Assembly (NCBI GenBank): GCA_963971535.1
Contig: OZ020589.1
Span: forward strand, 77,132,811 to 77,196,810
Length of the DNA stretch: 64,000 nt
Source: Notolepis coatsorum
Taxonomy: Eukaryota; Chordata; Actinopteri; Aulopiformes; Paralepididae
Direction: 5' to 3'
In this document: positions 11,235 to 22,602 of the stretch, piece by piece
Layout of the letters: each line of letters starts with the position of its first letter
Numbering within the stretch: the stretch's first letter is position 1
The notes under the pieces: model-generated
What the model saw: only the letters and a program-made list of their open reading frames with translations
Told to the model about the DNA's origin: nothing
Databases searched by the model: none
Position numbers and translations under genes: made by a program

Positions 11235-11830
11235 TTAACACAGATCTAGCCGGTAAAGTAAGCAACGAGTCCATAGGAGGCTTTAGATATGTACAGTCTT
11301 TTACAGATGTGTGTACAGGGGCAGTGTTTGTTTACTTTCTCAAAGCAAAGAGTGACACACTCCAGGCCACGGAGAAATTCCTTGCAGATGTAGCCCCTTA
11401 TGGTAACATAAGATGCTTGAGGTCCGACAACGGAACCGAGTTCACAAATAGAGAGTTCCAATCACTGTTGAGAAGGAACAAGATAAGACACGAGACGTCA
11501 TGTCCATACTCCCCACACCAGAACGGAGTGGCAGAGAGGGAATGGTGCACTCTTTTCGAAATGGCTAGGTGTAAGCTAGTAGACAGTAACTTACCTAAGA
11601 GTCTATGGCATTATGCGGTGCAAGAAGCCGCTTACACCAGAAACAGGTGCTTTAATAAGCACACGGGCACCACCCCGTATACAGCACTGACAGGAAAGAA
11701 GTGTAATCTAGCTAGAATGCACCAATTTGGATCAGTGTGTTATGCTTACCAGCAGGACAGAGGAAAGCTCAAGTCCAGATGTGAAAAAGGACTCTTTGTA
11801 GGGGACGACAAAGGAAGCCCGCTTTCCTAG
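11162..11830 (+). pseudogene. copia integrase catalytic core
   Basis: The core runs from about ALVNTDLAG. Counting from the frame start at 11162, the triad is Asp28 (NTDLAG), Asp89 (RSDNGTEF) and Glu125 (QNGVAER), giving the DD35E spacing of retroviral-type integrases. MARCKLVDSNLPKSLWHYAV and GSVCYAY follow, as in copia elements. It would join LTR ends to target DNA in the nucleus. The frame ends at 11830, where a further indel separates it from RT. The catalytic residues themselves are intact. Confidence 0.9.
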
Positions 11831-13236
11831 TTTATTATCCCGGTAAAGGGAGAGTGCAGAAACATAGGCTAGTCAAGTTTGTCACAAAGACAACATGTGA
11901 GAACGAGACACAGACAGAGGAGCCAGAGCTGGACTCCAGAGTAAGGTGTGAAGAAACAGAGACACCTCAGCCTAGTGTACTTAGCACGGTCGTGCAGACA
12001 GACAGTCAGCAACCGCCAGAGGACGATGACGAGGAGCACCCAAGGGTGACGTCACGTGCCCCAAGCAGTGGGAGGTATCCCTCAAGGGAACACAAACCCC
12101 CAAAGTATCTGACATACTATGCCCGGAGAGAAAGTGACGAGGATGACAGTACACTTACCAGCATTGATTACTGCTACAGAGTAGTCAGTGGAGTACCTCA
12201 GACCTTTAAAGAGGCCATAGTGTCCCCTGAATCAAGTAAATGGGAGAGAGCAATGGATGAGGAGATGAGGTCCCTAGAGGACAACCACACCTTTACTCTA
12301 ACCAAGTTACTAGAGGGCAGACAGACAGTGGGAGGGAAATGGGTGAACTCAATCAAGGAGGGTATTGAAGGCCACGACAAGTACAAAGCGAGATTTGTAG
12401 CTAAACGTTACAGTCAGAGGGAGGGGATAGACTACGGTGAAACATTTTCCCCCACAGCCAATCTGACCAGTGTAAGGGTAGTGATGCAGAAAGCAGCTGA
12501 CGACAATTTGATTTTACATCAGATGGATGTGAAGACAGCCTATCTGCACGCACCCATAGATAGGGAGATATATATGGAACAACCTGAAGGTTACGAAAAG
12601 AAAGGAGAGAAGCTAGTGTGTAAGCTAGAAAAATCCATTTACGGCCTGAAAGAGTCTGGGCGAAATTGGAACGAGATGCTTCATACATGTCTCGTTGAAG
12701 ATCACTTCCTACAGAACCCAGTAGACCCCTGTGTTTACTCAAGGGAGTCAAAAGAGTCAGGAAAAGTGATAATCGTCATTTGGGTGGATGATTTGATCAT
12801 CGCAGCAGACAACACTAGAAACCTAGAACAGGTGAAAGGTATGCTCTCCACCAGATTCAAAATGAAAGACCTTGGAAGGTTAAAGCATTTTCTAGGCATG
12901 GACTTTGAACAGTCTGCCAATTGTGTAAAAATATCCCAGAAGAGATATGTGGAAAAGATCCTGAAACGTTTTGACATGCAAGAATGTAGAACAAGGGAAA
13001 CACCATGTGATCAAAAACTAGACTACCAGGAGGATGCTCAGAAACTGACAGATGTAAAAATGTACAGAGAAGCTGTGGGTAGCCTAATTTATTTGACAAC
13101 ATGTACTGGCCCTGACCTATGTTTTGTAGTGAGTAAATTGTCACAGCATTTTGCTGACCCCACAGAGGAGCACTGGATTACAGCAAAACACGCTTTTCGT
13201 TATCTCAAAGGTACAGCAGATAAACAGCTTTGTTGC
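11818..13236 (+). pseudogene. copia reverse transcriptase (RVT_2)
   Basis: An acidic linker rich in Glu/Asp leads to the RT domain at W(E)RAMDEEMRSLEDN. Motifs are KARFVAKRYSQREGIDYGETF, QMDVKTAYLHAPI with the first catalytic Asp, LEKSIYGLKESGRNW (normally LKQS/LKQA), WVDDLIIAAD as the VDD active site, and CTGPDLCFVVSKLSQ. The copia frame ends near CCKT at 13236, where the L1 fragment is inserted, and RNase H resumes at 18957. The open frame continues artefactually into the L1 sequence to 13671. Active-site residues are intact; the damage comes from insertions and frameshifts. Confidence 0.93.
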
Positions 13237-13862
13237 AAAACTTTTGGTATTAGAACGTTCAGTGATTTATATATAGAAAATATTTTTGCATCATTTGAAC
13301 AACTGTCTGACAAGTTTTCTCTTTCAAGGTCACATTTCTTCAGATACTTGCAAGTCCGCAGTTTTATACGTAATATCAACCCACAGTTCCCCAAACTCCC
13401 AGAAGCCACTCCTATTGACACTTTACTAAAGCCTACACTGGTCACAAAGGGTATTATATCTGTCCTGTATGGCTTGATTTCCTCACTGCGTCCTACCTTA
13501 TTAGAAAAGATCAGGAGGAGATGGGAGGAGGACCTGGGTGAGGACATCACAGTGCCCCTGCTACACATAGTCACATGTTTTGGTCCTGCCCTTCCCTACA
13601 TAACTTTTGGTCTGAAATATTTGAAACTATCTCAAATAGTATTGAGATCCCAATCAGCCCGACTGCCATAACTGCTTGCTTTGGTGTCTCTATCTCCCCT
13701 ACTACCCTGTCTCTGCCACGATATAAAGCTGGCCTGGTGGCATTTGTTACTCTCCTGGCTAGATGTCTCATTTTACTGCATTGGAAGTCACCCACTCCTC
13801 CATCTCACTCTATGTGGCTCAGGGATATTTTGCACTTCCTTAAGATAGAGAAAATAAGGTGT
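13237..13862 (+). pseudogene. L1 ORF2 C-terminal domain remnant
   Basis: The frame encodes SLSRSHFFRYLQVRSFIRN and, in a shifted frame from about 13570, MFWSCPSLHNFWSEIFETIS followed by WLRDILHFLKIEKI. W-S-C-P...F-W is the hallmark of the L1 ORF2 C-terminus downstream of the CCHC motif. It resembles the L1 at 60621-64000, with internal deletion and at least one frameshift near 13565. Confidence 0.75.
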
Positions 13863-14417
13863 GTCATAAGCAGGGCCGCCTGGGAGAAATGCGAGGCCCT
13901 GTGCAAGATTGAAACGCGAGGCCCCCCCCCCCCCCTAAAGGTAAACAAAAAACAGTCAACATATTCTTAAATAATAGCGCTGCCCGAGGCTGGGCATGAT
14001 ACAGTCAACATATAGCAAGAGAGAGAGAGAGAGAGAGCGAGAGAGAGCTCCCGTTCTACAGTCAATATACAGTGTTATCGCTTTGTAACACTGTACAAAT
14101 TTCTCCACAACACACATCAAGTGGCAGTAATGCAGAAAATCCAGCAAGGGAAGAAGCAGTGTAGAAAACAGGTGGTGTTTTTGCCTAGCAATGGGAATGC
14201 TTTGGCTGTACTGTGTAGATAGAAGTACACACTCTAGTGTTGATGTCTTTGTTTACAAGGCTTCAGGTATGGTTGCTCTGCTACAAACACAGTAGAGCAG
14301 CTGTGTGCACATCCAACCTGTTTTAGGCCAGGTGCAGGATAAAACTAAATGTGACTGAAGGAAAAATTGCAATGAACTGACCGACACAATTGACAACTAT
14401 AAGCAATGCAATGCTCA

Positions 14418-14426
14418 GAGAGAGAG

Positions 14427-14496
<70 letters not shown>

Positions 14497-14637
14497 TGTG
14501 GTGATCTGTGGAGTCTGTGATGATCCAGACAGAGAGAGTCTGTGGTCCAGAGAGAGAGAGATGAGTCTGTGGTCCAGACAGAGAGAGAGAGAGAGAGAGA
14601 GATGGGTCTGTGGTCCAGACAGAGAGAGAGAGAGATA
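14418..14637. repeat. GA microsatellite
   Basis: A pure GA/AG run of about 76 bp at 14418-14493 is followed by interrupted AGAG blocks separated by GTCTGTGGTCCAGAC units. A smaller GA run sits at 14019-14047. Predicted Arg-Glu and Ser-Leu frames are artefacts. Confidence 0.95.
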
Positions 14638-15268
14638 AGCAAGACAGCTAAGATGAGCCCCTAAAGGATATTCAACTTTTAATGGAAGAACAAAACTATG
14701 GAAGCAAATGAGTGCCAGAAGTATTTGAATTTAATCAGACACCGCATTTATAGCATTGAAAATAATAACTTTGAAAACATGTATCTGAATTTGAAAACAT
14801 GTATCTGAATTTTTTCAGACACCGCATTTTTGTATCTGAATTATTTCAGACACCGCATTTATAGTTTCAGACACCGAATTTATAGCATTGCAAATAAATA
14901 CTTTGAAAATCATGTATCTGAATTTCTTTGCTCCGAATTTACCAATGCGAAATAAAAATGCAGTGTTAATAAACAATTCGAATGCATAATAAAATTAAAT
15001 TCGACGCCAAAAAAAATTCGATGCATAATTGCGGTGTATATAATTCTATGTCAAAAATTCGATGCATAATTGCGGTGTATGGAATTCGATGTAAAAAACC
15101 AACATCCGGGTATCCAGCTGCAGAACCACAGAACCACCACAGCAGCAGCAGGCTGAGGCCCCTCGCTTCCATTGGCTGATTTGGGTCACGTGATTTGGGT
15201 CACGTGACCGTCCCACCCAATGGCTGAATTGGAGTATTGCAATGCGGGCATTGACTGATGCACTGCGG

Positions 15269-15269
<1 letters not shown>

Positions 15270-15299
<30 letters not shown>

Positions 15300-15556
15300 A
15301 ACTTTATTAACAGATTGCAGAATGGGTACACGTGACCGCCACAGGCCCTGATTGATTGATTGAAAACTTTATTAACAGATTGCAGAATGGGTACAGTGAC
15401 GTCACAGGCCCGGATTGATTGATTGATTGATCTGATTGATTGAAAACTTTATTAACAGATTGTAGAATGGGTACAGTGACCAATTGATTGATTGATTGAT
15501 TGATTGAAAACTTTATTAACAGATTGCAGAATAGGTACAGTGACGTCACAGGCCCG

Positions 15557-15587
<31 letters not shown>

Positions 15588-16198
15588 AACGTTATTAATA
15601 GATTGCAGAATGGGTACAGTGACGTCACAGGCCCGGATTGATTGATTGATTGATTGATTGAAAACTTTATTAACAGATTGCAGAATGGGTATAGAGGTGT
15701 GAGAGGTGTGATAGGTGTGATAGGTGTGAGAGGTGTGATAGGTGGGATCAGTGTGATAGGTGTGATAGGTGTGATAGGTGTGAGAGGTGTGATAGGTGTG
15801 AGACTGTGACGTCACTGTACCCATTCTGCAATATGTTAATAAAGTTTTCAATCAATCAATCAATCAATCTGGGCCTGTGACGTCACTGTACCCATTCTGC
15901 AATCTGTTAATAAAGTTTTCAATCAATAAATCAATCAATCAATCAATCGGTCACTGTACCCATTCTACAATCTGTTAATAAAGTTTTCAATCAATCAATC
16001 AGATCAATCAATCAATCAATCCGGGCCTGTGACGTCACTGTATCCATTCTGCAATCTGTTAATAAAGTTTTCAATCAATCAATCAATCAATCAATCGGTC
16101 ACTGTACCCATTCTGCAATCTGTTAATAAAGTTTTCAATCAATCAATCAGGGCCTGTGGCGGTCACGTGTACCCATTCTGCAATCTGTTAATAAAGTT

Positions 16199-16232
<34 letters not shown>
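15270..16232. repeat. Array of retroelement 3'-end units with TGAT/ATCA runs
   Basis: Repeated blocks consist of a TGAT run, then AAAACTTTATTAACAGATTG, then CAGAATGGGTACAGTGACG, in the left arm; the right arm carries the complements. Read on the proper strand the block is a retroelement 3' end with AATAAA and an (ATCA)n tail. Six perfect TGACGTCA octamers occur, starting at 15397, 15541, 15620, 15807, 15878 and 16030. A single copy of the same retroelement end occurs at 27968 and at 54745. Confidence 0.85.
15692..15805. repeat. Palindrome spacer: AGGTGTGAT tandem repeats
   Basis: About a dozen nine-to-ten-base units of the form AGGTGTGA(T/G) fill the centre between the palindrome arms. Confidence 0.9.
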
Positions 16233-16233
<1 letters not shown>

Positions 16234-17004
16234 CCGCAGTGCATCAGTCAATGCCCGCAGTGCAATACTCCAATTCAGCCATTGGGTGGGACGGTCACGT
16301 GACCCAAATCACGTGACCCAAATCAGCCAATGGAAGCAAGGGGCCTCAGCCTGCTGTTTGTGCTGCTGCTGTGGTGGTTCTGTGGTTCTGCAGCTGGATA
16401 CCCGGATGTTGGTTTTTTACATCGAATTCCATACACCGCAATTATGCATCGAATTTTTGACATCGAATTATATACACCGCAATTATGCATCGAATTTTTT
16501 TTGGCGTGGAATTTAATTTTATTATGCATTCGAATTGTTTTATTAACACTGCATTTTTATTTCGCATAGGTAAATTCGGAGCAAAGAAATTCAGATACAT
16601 GATTTTCAAAGTATTTATTTGCAATGCTATAAATTCGGTGTCTGAAACTATAAATGCGGTGTCTGAAATAATTCAGATACAAAAATGCGGTGTCTGAAAA
16701 AATTCAGATACATGTTTTCAAATTCAGATACATGTTTTCAAAGTTATTATTTTCAATGCTATAAATGCGGTGTCTGATTAAATTCAAATACTTCTGGCAC
16801 TCATTTGCTTCCATACAAAACAGAAGGAAAAGATAACTTCAAAGGCAACATGAATATACATAGATCCAAAAGGACAAAGATCAACACTTAAATCCAAAGA
16901 GAAGAGGATCTATACCAGAGAAAACAAAGTAGCAAGGAGCCAACGGCCGACATCAGCTAAGGAGGCTAACTGCAAATAGAGTAGCCAGGTACTGACACCA
17001 GGTA

Positions 17005-17550
17005 CACACTGTTAGCTACGACAGCTAGCCGGCCCGTTTGGCTCAATATAACGTTAGCTACGTTAGCTAGCCGGCCCGCTTTGGCTCAATATAACGTTAG
17101 CTACGTTAGCTAGCCGGCCCGCTTTGGCTCAATATAACGTTAGCTACGTTAGCTAGCCGGCCCGCTTTGGCTCAACATAACATTAGCTACGACAGCTAGC
17201 CGGCCCGCTTGGCTCAATATAACGTTAGCTACGTTAGCTAGCCGGCCCGCTTGGCTCATTATAGCGTTAGCTACGTTAGCTAGCCGGCCCGCTTGGCTCA
17301 ACATAACGTCTACGACAGCTAGCCGGCCCGCTAGCTCAACATAACGTTGGCTACGATAGTTAGCCGGCCCGCTAGCTCAACATAACATTAGCTACGATAG
17401 CTAGCCGGCCTGCTAGCTCAACATAAGGTTAGCTACGATAGCTAGCCGGCCCGCTGGTCCAACAGAATGTCAGCTACGATAGCTAGCCGGCCCGCTGGCT
17501 CCACATAACGTTAGCCAACATAACGTAGCCACGATAGCTAGCCGGCCCGA
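17005..17550. repeat. 43-bp minisatellite
   Basis: About thirteen units carry GTTAGCTACGTTAGCTAGCC and GGCCCGCTTTGGCTCAATAT, with drift to GCTAGCTCAACATAAC in the right half. The left units are nearly identical and the right units more diverged. CGTTAGC-rich DNA of similar type also occurs at 17690-17830 and 57140-57385. Confidence 0.92.
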
Positions 17551-18363
17551 GAGAGAGAGAGAGAGAGATATCTCCACAGCGGGAATAGAATAGAGTGCAT
17601 TCAAAACTCACCAAACGTCCAAGAGGATGGAGACAACCGCGTGGAGTTGACGAAGTTCATCTGCCGAACGACCGTCCTCTTCATCTTGGCATAACAATGC
17701 TGCACGCGCTCTCTCTAGGTTAGCTAATGCTAGTTAGCCTTTAGCTAAGCTACTAGCCGACATGGCTATCCCGACTGAACCACACGTTAGCACTCGATAT
17801 TATAACGTAGCTAAAGCTAACTAGCTGTCCCTGCCTTTAGCTAAGCCGACATGGCTAGCTTGACTGAACTTTCTAACATGCAACAACTTTCATCTTCAGT
17901 CCATCTGCCGAACGACCATCCTCTTCGTCTTGGCTGGCATAACCTCCAATGCTGCACCCGCGAAATAGTCAGACGCAGCTGACGCACGCCGGCCGACTGT
18001 ACACATGTAACCCCTCCCTTCGTTGAAACCAATAGTATGTCTGCTGCAGAGCCCCAGAGCTCCAATAGTGTATCTGCAGTCTGCAGAGCCGCAGAGCCAG
18101 GAACAAGTCAGACACATTCTACAAACGTGTCTAATGTGAAATATATAAGCATATAAGCAAAACTAGATTTTAGGTCTGTGATGAAAAAGGGCCTCGCGGG
18201 AAGGGGGGCCTCGCAAAAAAATAAAAAATAAATAAATAAAAAAATAATAAATAATTTTTTATTTATTTTTTTGTGCGAGGCCCCCCCCCCCCCCCCCCCC
18301 TTCCCGCGAGACCCTGTGCGACCGCACTGCTCGCACACCCCCTGAGGCGGCCCTGGTCATAAG

Positions 18364-18956
18364 GGGTTCCACAGCTAGATTTGATAAAACATGGGGTCGT
18401 TTCTTTACTTATGTTGGGGAACAAGGTTCAATCGACCCCCCCATAAATAATGCTCACTCCTAGCCTAGCACTGTCCAGTCGATTGACCTATCTACATGTG
18501 CAAATGTAACCTGATGTCTACCTTCTCACTTAAAAAAAAAAAAATGTGTTCCATTCCTCTATTTCTGCTGTACAGTCCTTGTCCTGAGTGTACATATCTG
18601 TTTAATTGACTCACTGTATGTCCGAAACAATATCTATATTTATTTTGTGGTGTACTCGCTTTAGTCTATATATTCAACAGACCTATACGTTGACTACTTA
18701 TATGTAGCTTTGTGCAATATGTATATTATTTACATTCAACAGACCTATATTTTGTCTATTTATACATAGCTTTGTGCAATAGGTATATTGTTTATCCAAC
18801 AGACCTATATTTTGACTAATTATATGTAGCTTTGTGCAATATGTATATTGTCTACATTCAACAGACCTATATTTTGACTACTTATATGTAGATATGTGCA
18901 ATACGTCTCGCATATATGTGTACAATTTGACCTTGTGCTCATCTCATATTGCAACG
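18364..18956 (+). repeat. L1 3' UTR with about 60-bp tandem repeat
   Basis: After the hAT, L1 coding similarity ends within a few codons. AT-rich sequence follows, with four copies of a unit containing CAACAGACCTATATTTTGAC and TATGTAGCTTTGTGCAATA at about 18670-18905. The block ends with GCAACGAAAAAAC just before copia RNase H. Confidence 0.65.
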
Positions 18957-19466
18957 AAAAAACGTCAGCAACTTCAAAAGAGCAGCGAAGGCTTAGGGCT
19001 TAAAGCCTACAGTGATGCAGACTGGGCAGCAGACACCACAGACAGAAGAAGTACCACAGGGTATTGCGTGAGTTTGAACACAGACAGCTCACTGGTTTCG
19101 TGGAAAACAAAGAAGCAGCCCACAGTGGCACTATCAACTTGTGAAGCCGAATACATGGCTCTAGCTATGACAATACAGGACTGTATTTATCTAGAACAAC
19201 TGCTCGAAGGGATGGATACCTATGTATATAAGAAAACTGTTGTTTATGAAGACAACCAGGGAACCATTGCAATCGCAAGAAACCCTGTGTGCCGACAGAG
19301 GTGTAAACATGTGGATATAAAATACCATTTCATCAGATCTGTCATCAGAGAAGAAAGGATGACACTTGTCTATTGTCCTACATACGACATGGTTGCAGAT
19401 GCTATGACGAAGCCTGCTTCCAAACTGAAATTGAAAAGATTTGCAGAGGTCATGTTTGGTGTGTAA
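18957..19466 (+). CDS. copia RNase H domain and polyprotein C-terminus
   Basis: Residues include AYSDADWAADTTDRRSTTGY, SWKTKKQPTVALSTCEAEYM, YEDNQGTIAIARNP, KHVDIKYHFIR and ADAMTKPASK, the standard copia RNase H series. The Asp of YSDADWA, the Glu of CEAEYMA and the Asp of EDNQG are the metal-binding residues. It would degrade the RNA strand during reverse transcription. It ends at TAA 121 bp before the 3' LTR. The open frame begins upstream in L1 sequence at 18834, but copia homology starts at about 18957. The domain itself is intact and is cut from RT only by the L1/hAT insertion. Confidence 0.93.
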   Translation, partial: KKRQQLQKSSEGLGLKAYSDADWAADTTDRRSTTGYCVSLNTDSSLVSWKTKKQPTVALSTCEAEYMALAMTIQDCIYLEQLLEGMDTYVYKKTVVYEDNQGTIAIARNPVCRQRCKHVDIKYHFIRSVIREERMTLVYCPTYDMVADAMTKPASKLKLKRFAEVMFGV

Positions 19467-19577
19467 ATATTGCCTGTTATGTAGTATTGACTGCCATATT
19501 CTTTTTGATGCTCTGAACTGTATTATTTTCTTTGTAAATTGTTTTTGAAGAAGTTGTACAGTGTACTAGACAACCCT

Positions 19578-19586
19578 AAGTGGGAG
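19578..19586 (+). other. copia polypurine tract
   Basis: AAGTGGGAG lies immediately upstream of the 3' LTR and would prime plus-strand DNA synthesis. Confidence 0.7.
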
Positions 19587-19881
19587 TGTTAAAGTTAGAG
19601 GTTATATATGATTGCTAGTAACTGAGTGACTGTCTAACTATGCATAACTGTTTCCACTGGACGGCGCTATAGGCAGAGCTGTTAATGTTACCGCCAGGTA
19701 GAGGGTATATAAGCTGATGCCGACTCCCCCTCTGTCTCTTCCCATCTACCTCTCACGGAGAGGAGATCTCATGTGCTGCTGTTGTGAAATGTAAATAATA
19801 AACCACACCGATTAAAGGCTAAAGGTAGAAACCATGCCTCATGAACATATTATTGTCGCCCCATAGCCAGTTCTGTCAACA
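19587..19881 (+). repeat. 3' LTR of copia element
   Basis: The 295-bp copy matches the 5' LTR except for five substitutions counted by eye and an extra 21 bp after ATTAAAG. It ends TGTCAACA and is followed by the target duplication CAGAC. Confidence 0.95.
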
Positions 19882-19886
19882 CAGAC

Positions 19887-20560
19887 GTATACTTTATCAG
19901 TATCCAGGACCTAACTGTTCACCTGTCAGTATCAGTTCTTCTACAGGTCAACACTAAGTCATAAGATGTGCTGGGTTTGCATACATAACCTCAGACAACC
20001 TAGGGTGATGGGACAAACTTGATGTTGGATTATTCCAACATGGAGTGCAGATCCATGATATAGTGCTATACCACTGACCATGGTAATGGTACAATGGTGG
20101 AGTAAAATGTATAAGTGCCTCAAAAATAGCTAAATGCTTTTAAAATCCACATGTTGATCAGAAACATACCCTAAATCTAGAAAAACATCCAATATCCCTA
20201 GGAAGTGAACAACCGTTATCTACAGTGAAAATATGAAAAACACAAAACAGCGGTGATACAATCCCTTTAACATTCCTCAGTAATTCAAAATTGTGAATAT
20301 TAACTTCATGTGGCGTACAGTAGTCAGGGTAATGATCAATGGAAAAAAAGGATACATGAAAATGACTTGGTAAAATCCCCATCCTTATTAAATAATTCAG
20401 TATTTTATCAATAAACCTCACTGTATAATTAAGCTCTTACATTCAATCGTAACCCTTTCCTTTATTTATAAGCCATATAAGTATCACTCTCTCTCTCTCT
20501 CGAATGCTATTCAGATCTCTTTTCTTTTTTAACCACTATGTATCTTCTTAGGACCTCTCC
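19887..20560. other. Intergenic DNA, nothing recognised
   Basis: AT-rich, non-repetitive-looking sequence with a short CT microsatellite at about 20487-20501. No credible coding frame. Confidence 0.6.
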
Positions 20561-20714
20561 TACTACATCAGGGCTATTCAACTGGCGGCCCGCGGGCCAG
20601 ATCCGGCCCGCGGGATGATTCTGACCGGCCCGCCAAAGATTACATGATAATAAAAAAAAAAAAAAAAATCTTTTAATATTTTTTTTTCTTTTTTTTTTTT
20701 TACTTTTTTTTTTC

Positions 20715-21169
20715 ATGTCAACGTTAACACGCACAATTGAGCCAAAAGTCACTCAATTAATGACAGATTTCATTGATAAATTGAGGGAAAACTTTGCAAG
20801 TCGATTTGATGAATTTGACATGTCCAGAGAATTGATGCATTTTGTGAGCAACCCATTTGCCAATGTAGCTGCTATTTCCACAAAAGGACAAGAGTTCCTT
20901 GCATCACTTCACATTGATGAAGGTCTCCTGCAACTTGAAATAATTGACATGCAAGCATCATCTGCTCTGAAGCAGGCACTTGAGAATGAATCCACCACAA
21001 CATTTTGGATAAAGTGTATTCATGTCAAGACATTCCCCAAAATATAAACGCTGGCAATATCTGTGCTAACAAGTTTCTCTCACATGAATGCCATTAAAAC
21101 AAGCAACGTGCCTCCTTGACAAATGAGCATTTGCATCACTGTTTGCGGGTAGCCCTCACTTCCTATGAA
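20715..21169 (+). pseudogene. hAT transposase C-terminal remnant (GTF2IRD2/ZBED-like)
   Basis: The 110-residue open part contains FDMSRELMHFVSNPFANVA and LLQLEIIDMQASSALKQA, characteristic of GTF2IRD2/ZBED5-type hAT transposases just before the dimerisation motif. After a gap the DNA encodes LTNEHLHHCLRVALTSYEP and ends CNRSH, the usual C-terminus of this family, in a shifted frame. The catalytic domain is missing, so it is a non-functional remnant. Confidence 0.8.
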
Positions 21170-21614
21170 CCCTCTTTCTCTGCCATTGCCCAGTCAAAGA
21201 AGTGCAATCGCTCTCATTAGATGTGTGTATGTAGGCTAGGCCTGTCTGCCCCCCACCCCCCTGATGTTTGAGAGTTAAGAGTGGACAATAAGTGCTAATA
21301 AGATGCTGTGATTTGCTGTTGTTGCACAGACATGAAGCACTTTTTCATAAGCTCAGCTGCACTATAAATGTGTTTTTTTGTTCAAGTGTTGATGTTAGAA
21401 TGTTCAGATGCACATCATGCACTTGTTTGTTTTTTATTTTATTTTTATATTGAAATGTTGAAGAGGAGATGTTGCAGTAGTTGCACAGTCATAAATGAAG
21501 CACTTTCTGCAGGAGATGTTGCAGATGTGGCACATAAATGAAGCACTTTTTTTGAAAAGTATACTACTTTTGCAATGTAGTTAAATAAAAGTTGTGAAAA
21601 TGTGGTTGCGTGTT

Positions 21615-22498
21615 GTGTCAAGTGTACAAGTTCCTTGGGGTACACCTGAACAATAAACTGGACTGGTCGGACAACACAGAGGCCCTCTACAGGAAGGGAC
21701 AGAGCAGGCTGTTCTTCCTGAGGAGACTCAGGTCCTTCAATGTGTGCAACAAACTGCTGCAGTCTTTTTACCAGTCTGTTGTGGCCAGCATCCTCTTCTA
21801 TGCTGTGGCATGCTGGGGAGGCTACATCAACTCAAGGGACACCAACAAGCTCAACAAGCTGGTGAGGAAGGCTAGCTCCGTGGTGGGAGTCGAGCTACCT
21901 AGACTTGAGGTGATGGTAGAGAGGGGGATGATAAGGAAGCTGGATGCCATCATGGAGAACCCCTACCACCCCCTCTACGACGAGCTAGTCAAGATGAGAA
22001 GCTCGTTCAGCCACAGACTCATCCCCCCCCGACACTCAACTAACCGCCTCGGACAGTCCTTCATACCAGCGGCCATCAGGCTCCACAACAGTGGGCAGCG
22101 ACTAGCAGCCTCCAGGCCCCACAACAGGGGGCAGCGACAGCGACTGCTACCAGACATTGACCTGGGACTTATAGGAACCCAAGGGGGACAAAGTAGACTA
22201 CCCTGGTACTTTGATTAATGTATACTCAGTAGATAGTAAATTATTATAACACTACCTCTTGCATACTGCACCTCATGTGACACTGTGAATAATGTGAATA
22301 TTCCTCAGCTAGTCAGATAGTAAATTATATTGACCATATTGATCAAATTGTTTACACTGCCTGTGTTGTCTTTTACTACCTGTATACTGTGTTGTTTTAC
22401 TACCTGTACCCCTCCCCCCCTCCCCCCCATGCTGCTATGATGCCTGAATTTCCCCAAGGGGATCAATAAAGGAATATCTTATCTTATCTTATCTTATA
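21615..22498 (+). mobile_element. Rex1/L2-type LINE 3' end
   Basis: A 202-residue frame (from 21610) begins YKFLGVHLNNKLDWSDN and contains LFFLRRLRSFNVCNKLLQSF, ACWGGYINSRD and RLGQSFIPAAIRL, the C-terminal portion of CR1/L2/Rex1-clade ORF2 downstream of the RT core. The 3' UTR ends with CCCCAAGGGGATCAATAAAG and a short TATCT tail, as in fish Rex1/L2-like LINEs. It is strongly 5'-truncated. Confidence 0.88.
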
Positions 22499-22602
22499 TA
22501 TTCATAGCACGGGGAGGCGCCGTGGCAGTCTGGCCCCTGGCCCCTTGGGTTTCTGACAATGTGGCCCCCTGAACAATTTAGTTGAATAGCCCTGTACTAC
22601 AT

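Larger units (their letters stand above)
14697..16815. repeat. 2.1-kb inverted repeat (palindrome)
   Basis: The left arm, starting TATGGAAGCAAATGAGTGCC at 14697, reappears in inverted form ending at 16815 (GGCACTCATTTGCTTCCATA). Each arm is about 1 kb and the match continues through the TTCAGACACCGCATTT motifs, the ATTCGATGCATAATTGCGG block, a CAGCAG/CTGCTG segment and an array of retroelement 3' ends. The spacer at about 15692-15816 is a short-unit tandem repeat. Arms are close to identical, with small length differences in the four-base arrays. The two frames starting MEARGLSLL in opposite arms are reflections of the same DNA, not genes. Confidence 0.93.
13863..18363. mobile_element. Non-autonomous hAT element carrying a giant palindrome
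   Basis: The 8-bp duplication GTCATAAG at 13863-13870 and 18356-18363 bounds 13871-18355 (4,485 bp). Termini are CAGGGCCGCCTGGG and, reversed, CAGGGCCGCCTCAGG, each followed by sequence rich in GCGAGGCCC and C-runs. No transposase frame is present. The interior consists of GA microsatellite, a 2.1-kb palindrome, a 43-bp minisatellite and about 800 bp of unclassified DNA. Confidence 0.92.
13237..18956 (+). mobile_element. 3' fragment of L1-type LINE inserted in copia RT/RNase H
   Basis: Two L1 pieces (13237-13870 and 18364-18956) flank a hAT and together interrupt copia between RT and RNase H. The left piece encodes the L1 ORF2 C-terminal region. The right piece is AT-rich 3' UTR with a tandem repeat and a short A-run just before copia resumes. 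Edges are approximate because no perfect target duplication was found. Confidence 0.75.
20561..22602 (+). mobile_element. hAT transposon remnant with nested LINE
   Basis: The duplication TACTACAT at 20561-20568 and 22595-22602 bounds 20569-22594. Termini are CAGGGCTATTCAACTGGCGG and, reversed, CAGGGCTATTCAACTAAATT. A transposase C-terminal fragment remains on the plus strand; the N-terminal two thirds are deleted. A Rex1/L2-type LINE is inserted at about 21615-22498. Confidence 0.92.

Noticed and set aside
11854..13671. 605-codon frame as one copia protein
   Set aside because: The last about 145 codons (from 13237) are L1 sequence that happens to be open in frame.
14966..16569. Pair of similar frames beginning MEARGLSLL with an apparent signal peptide
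   Set aside because: They are mirror copies in the two arms of the palindrome, short and without any domain.
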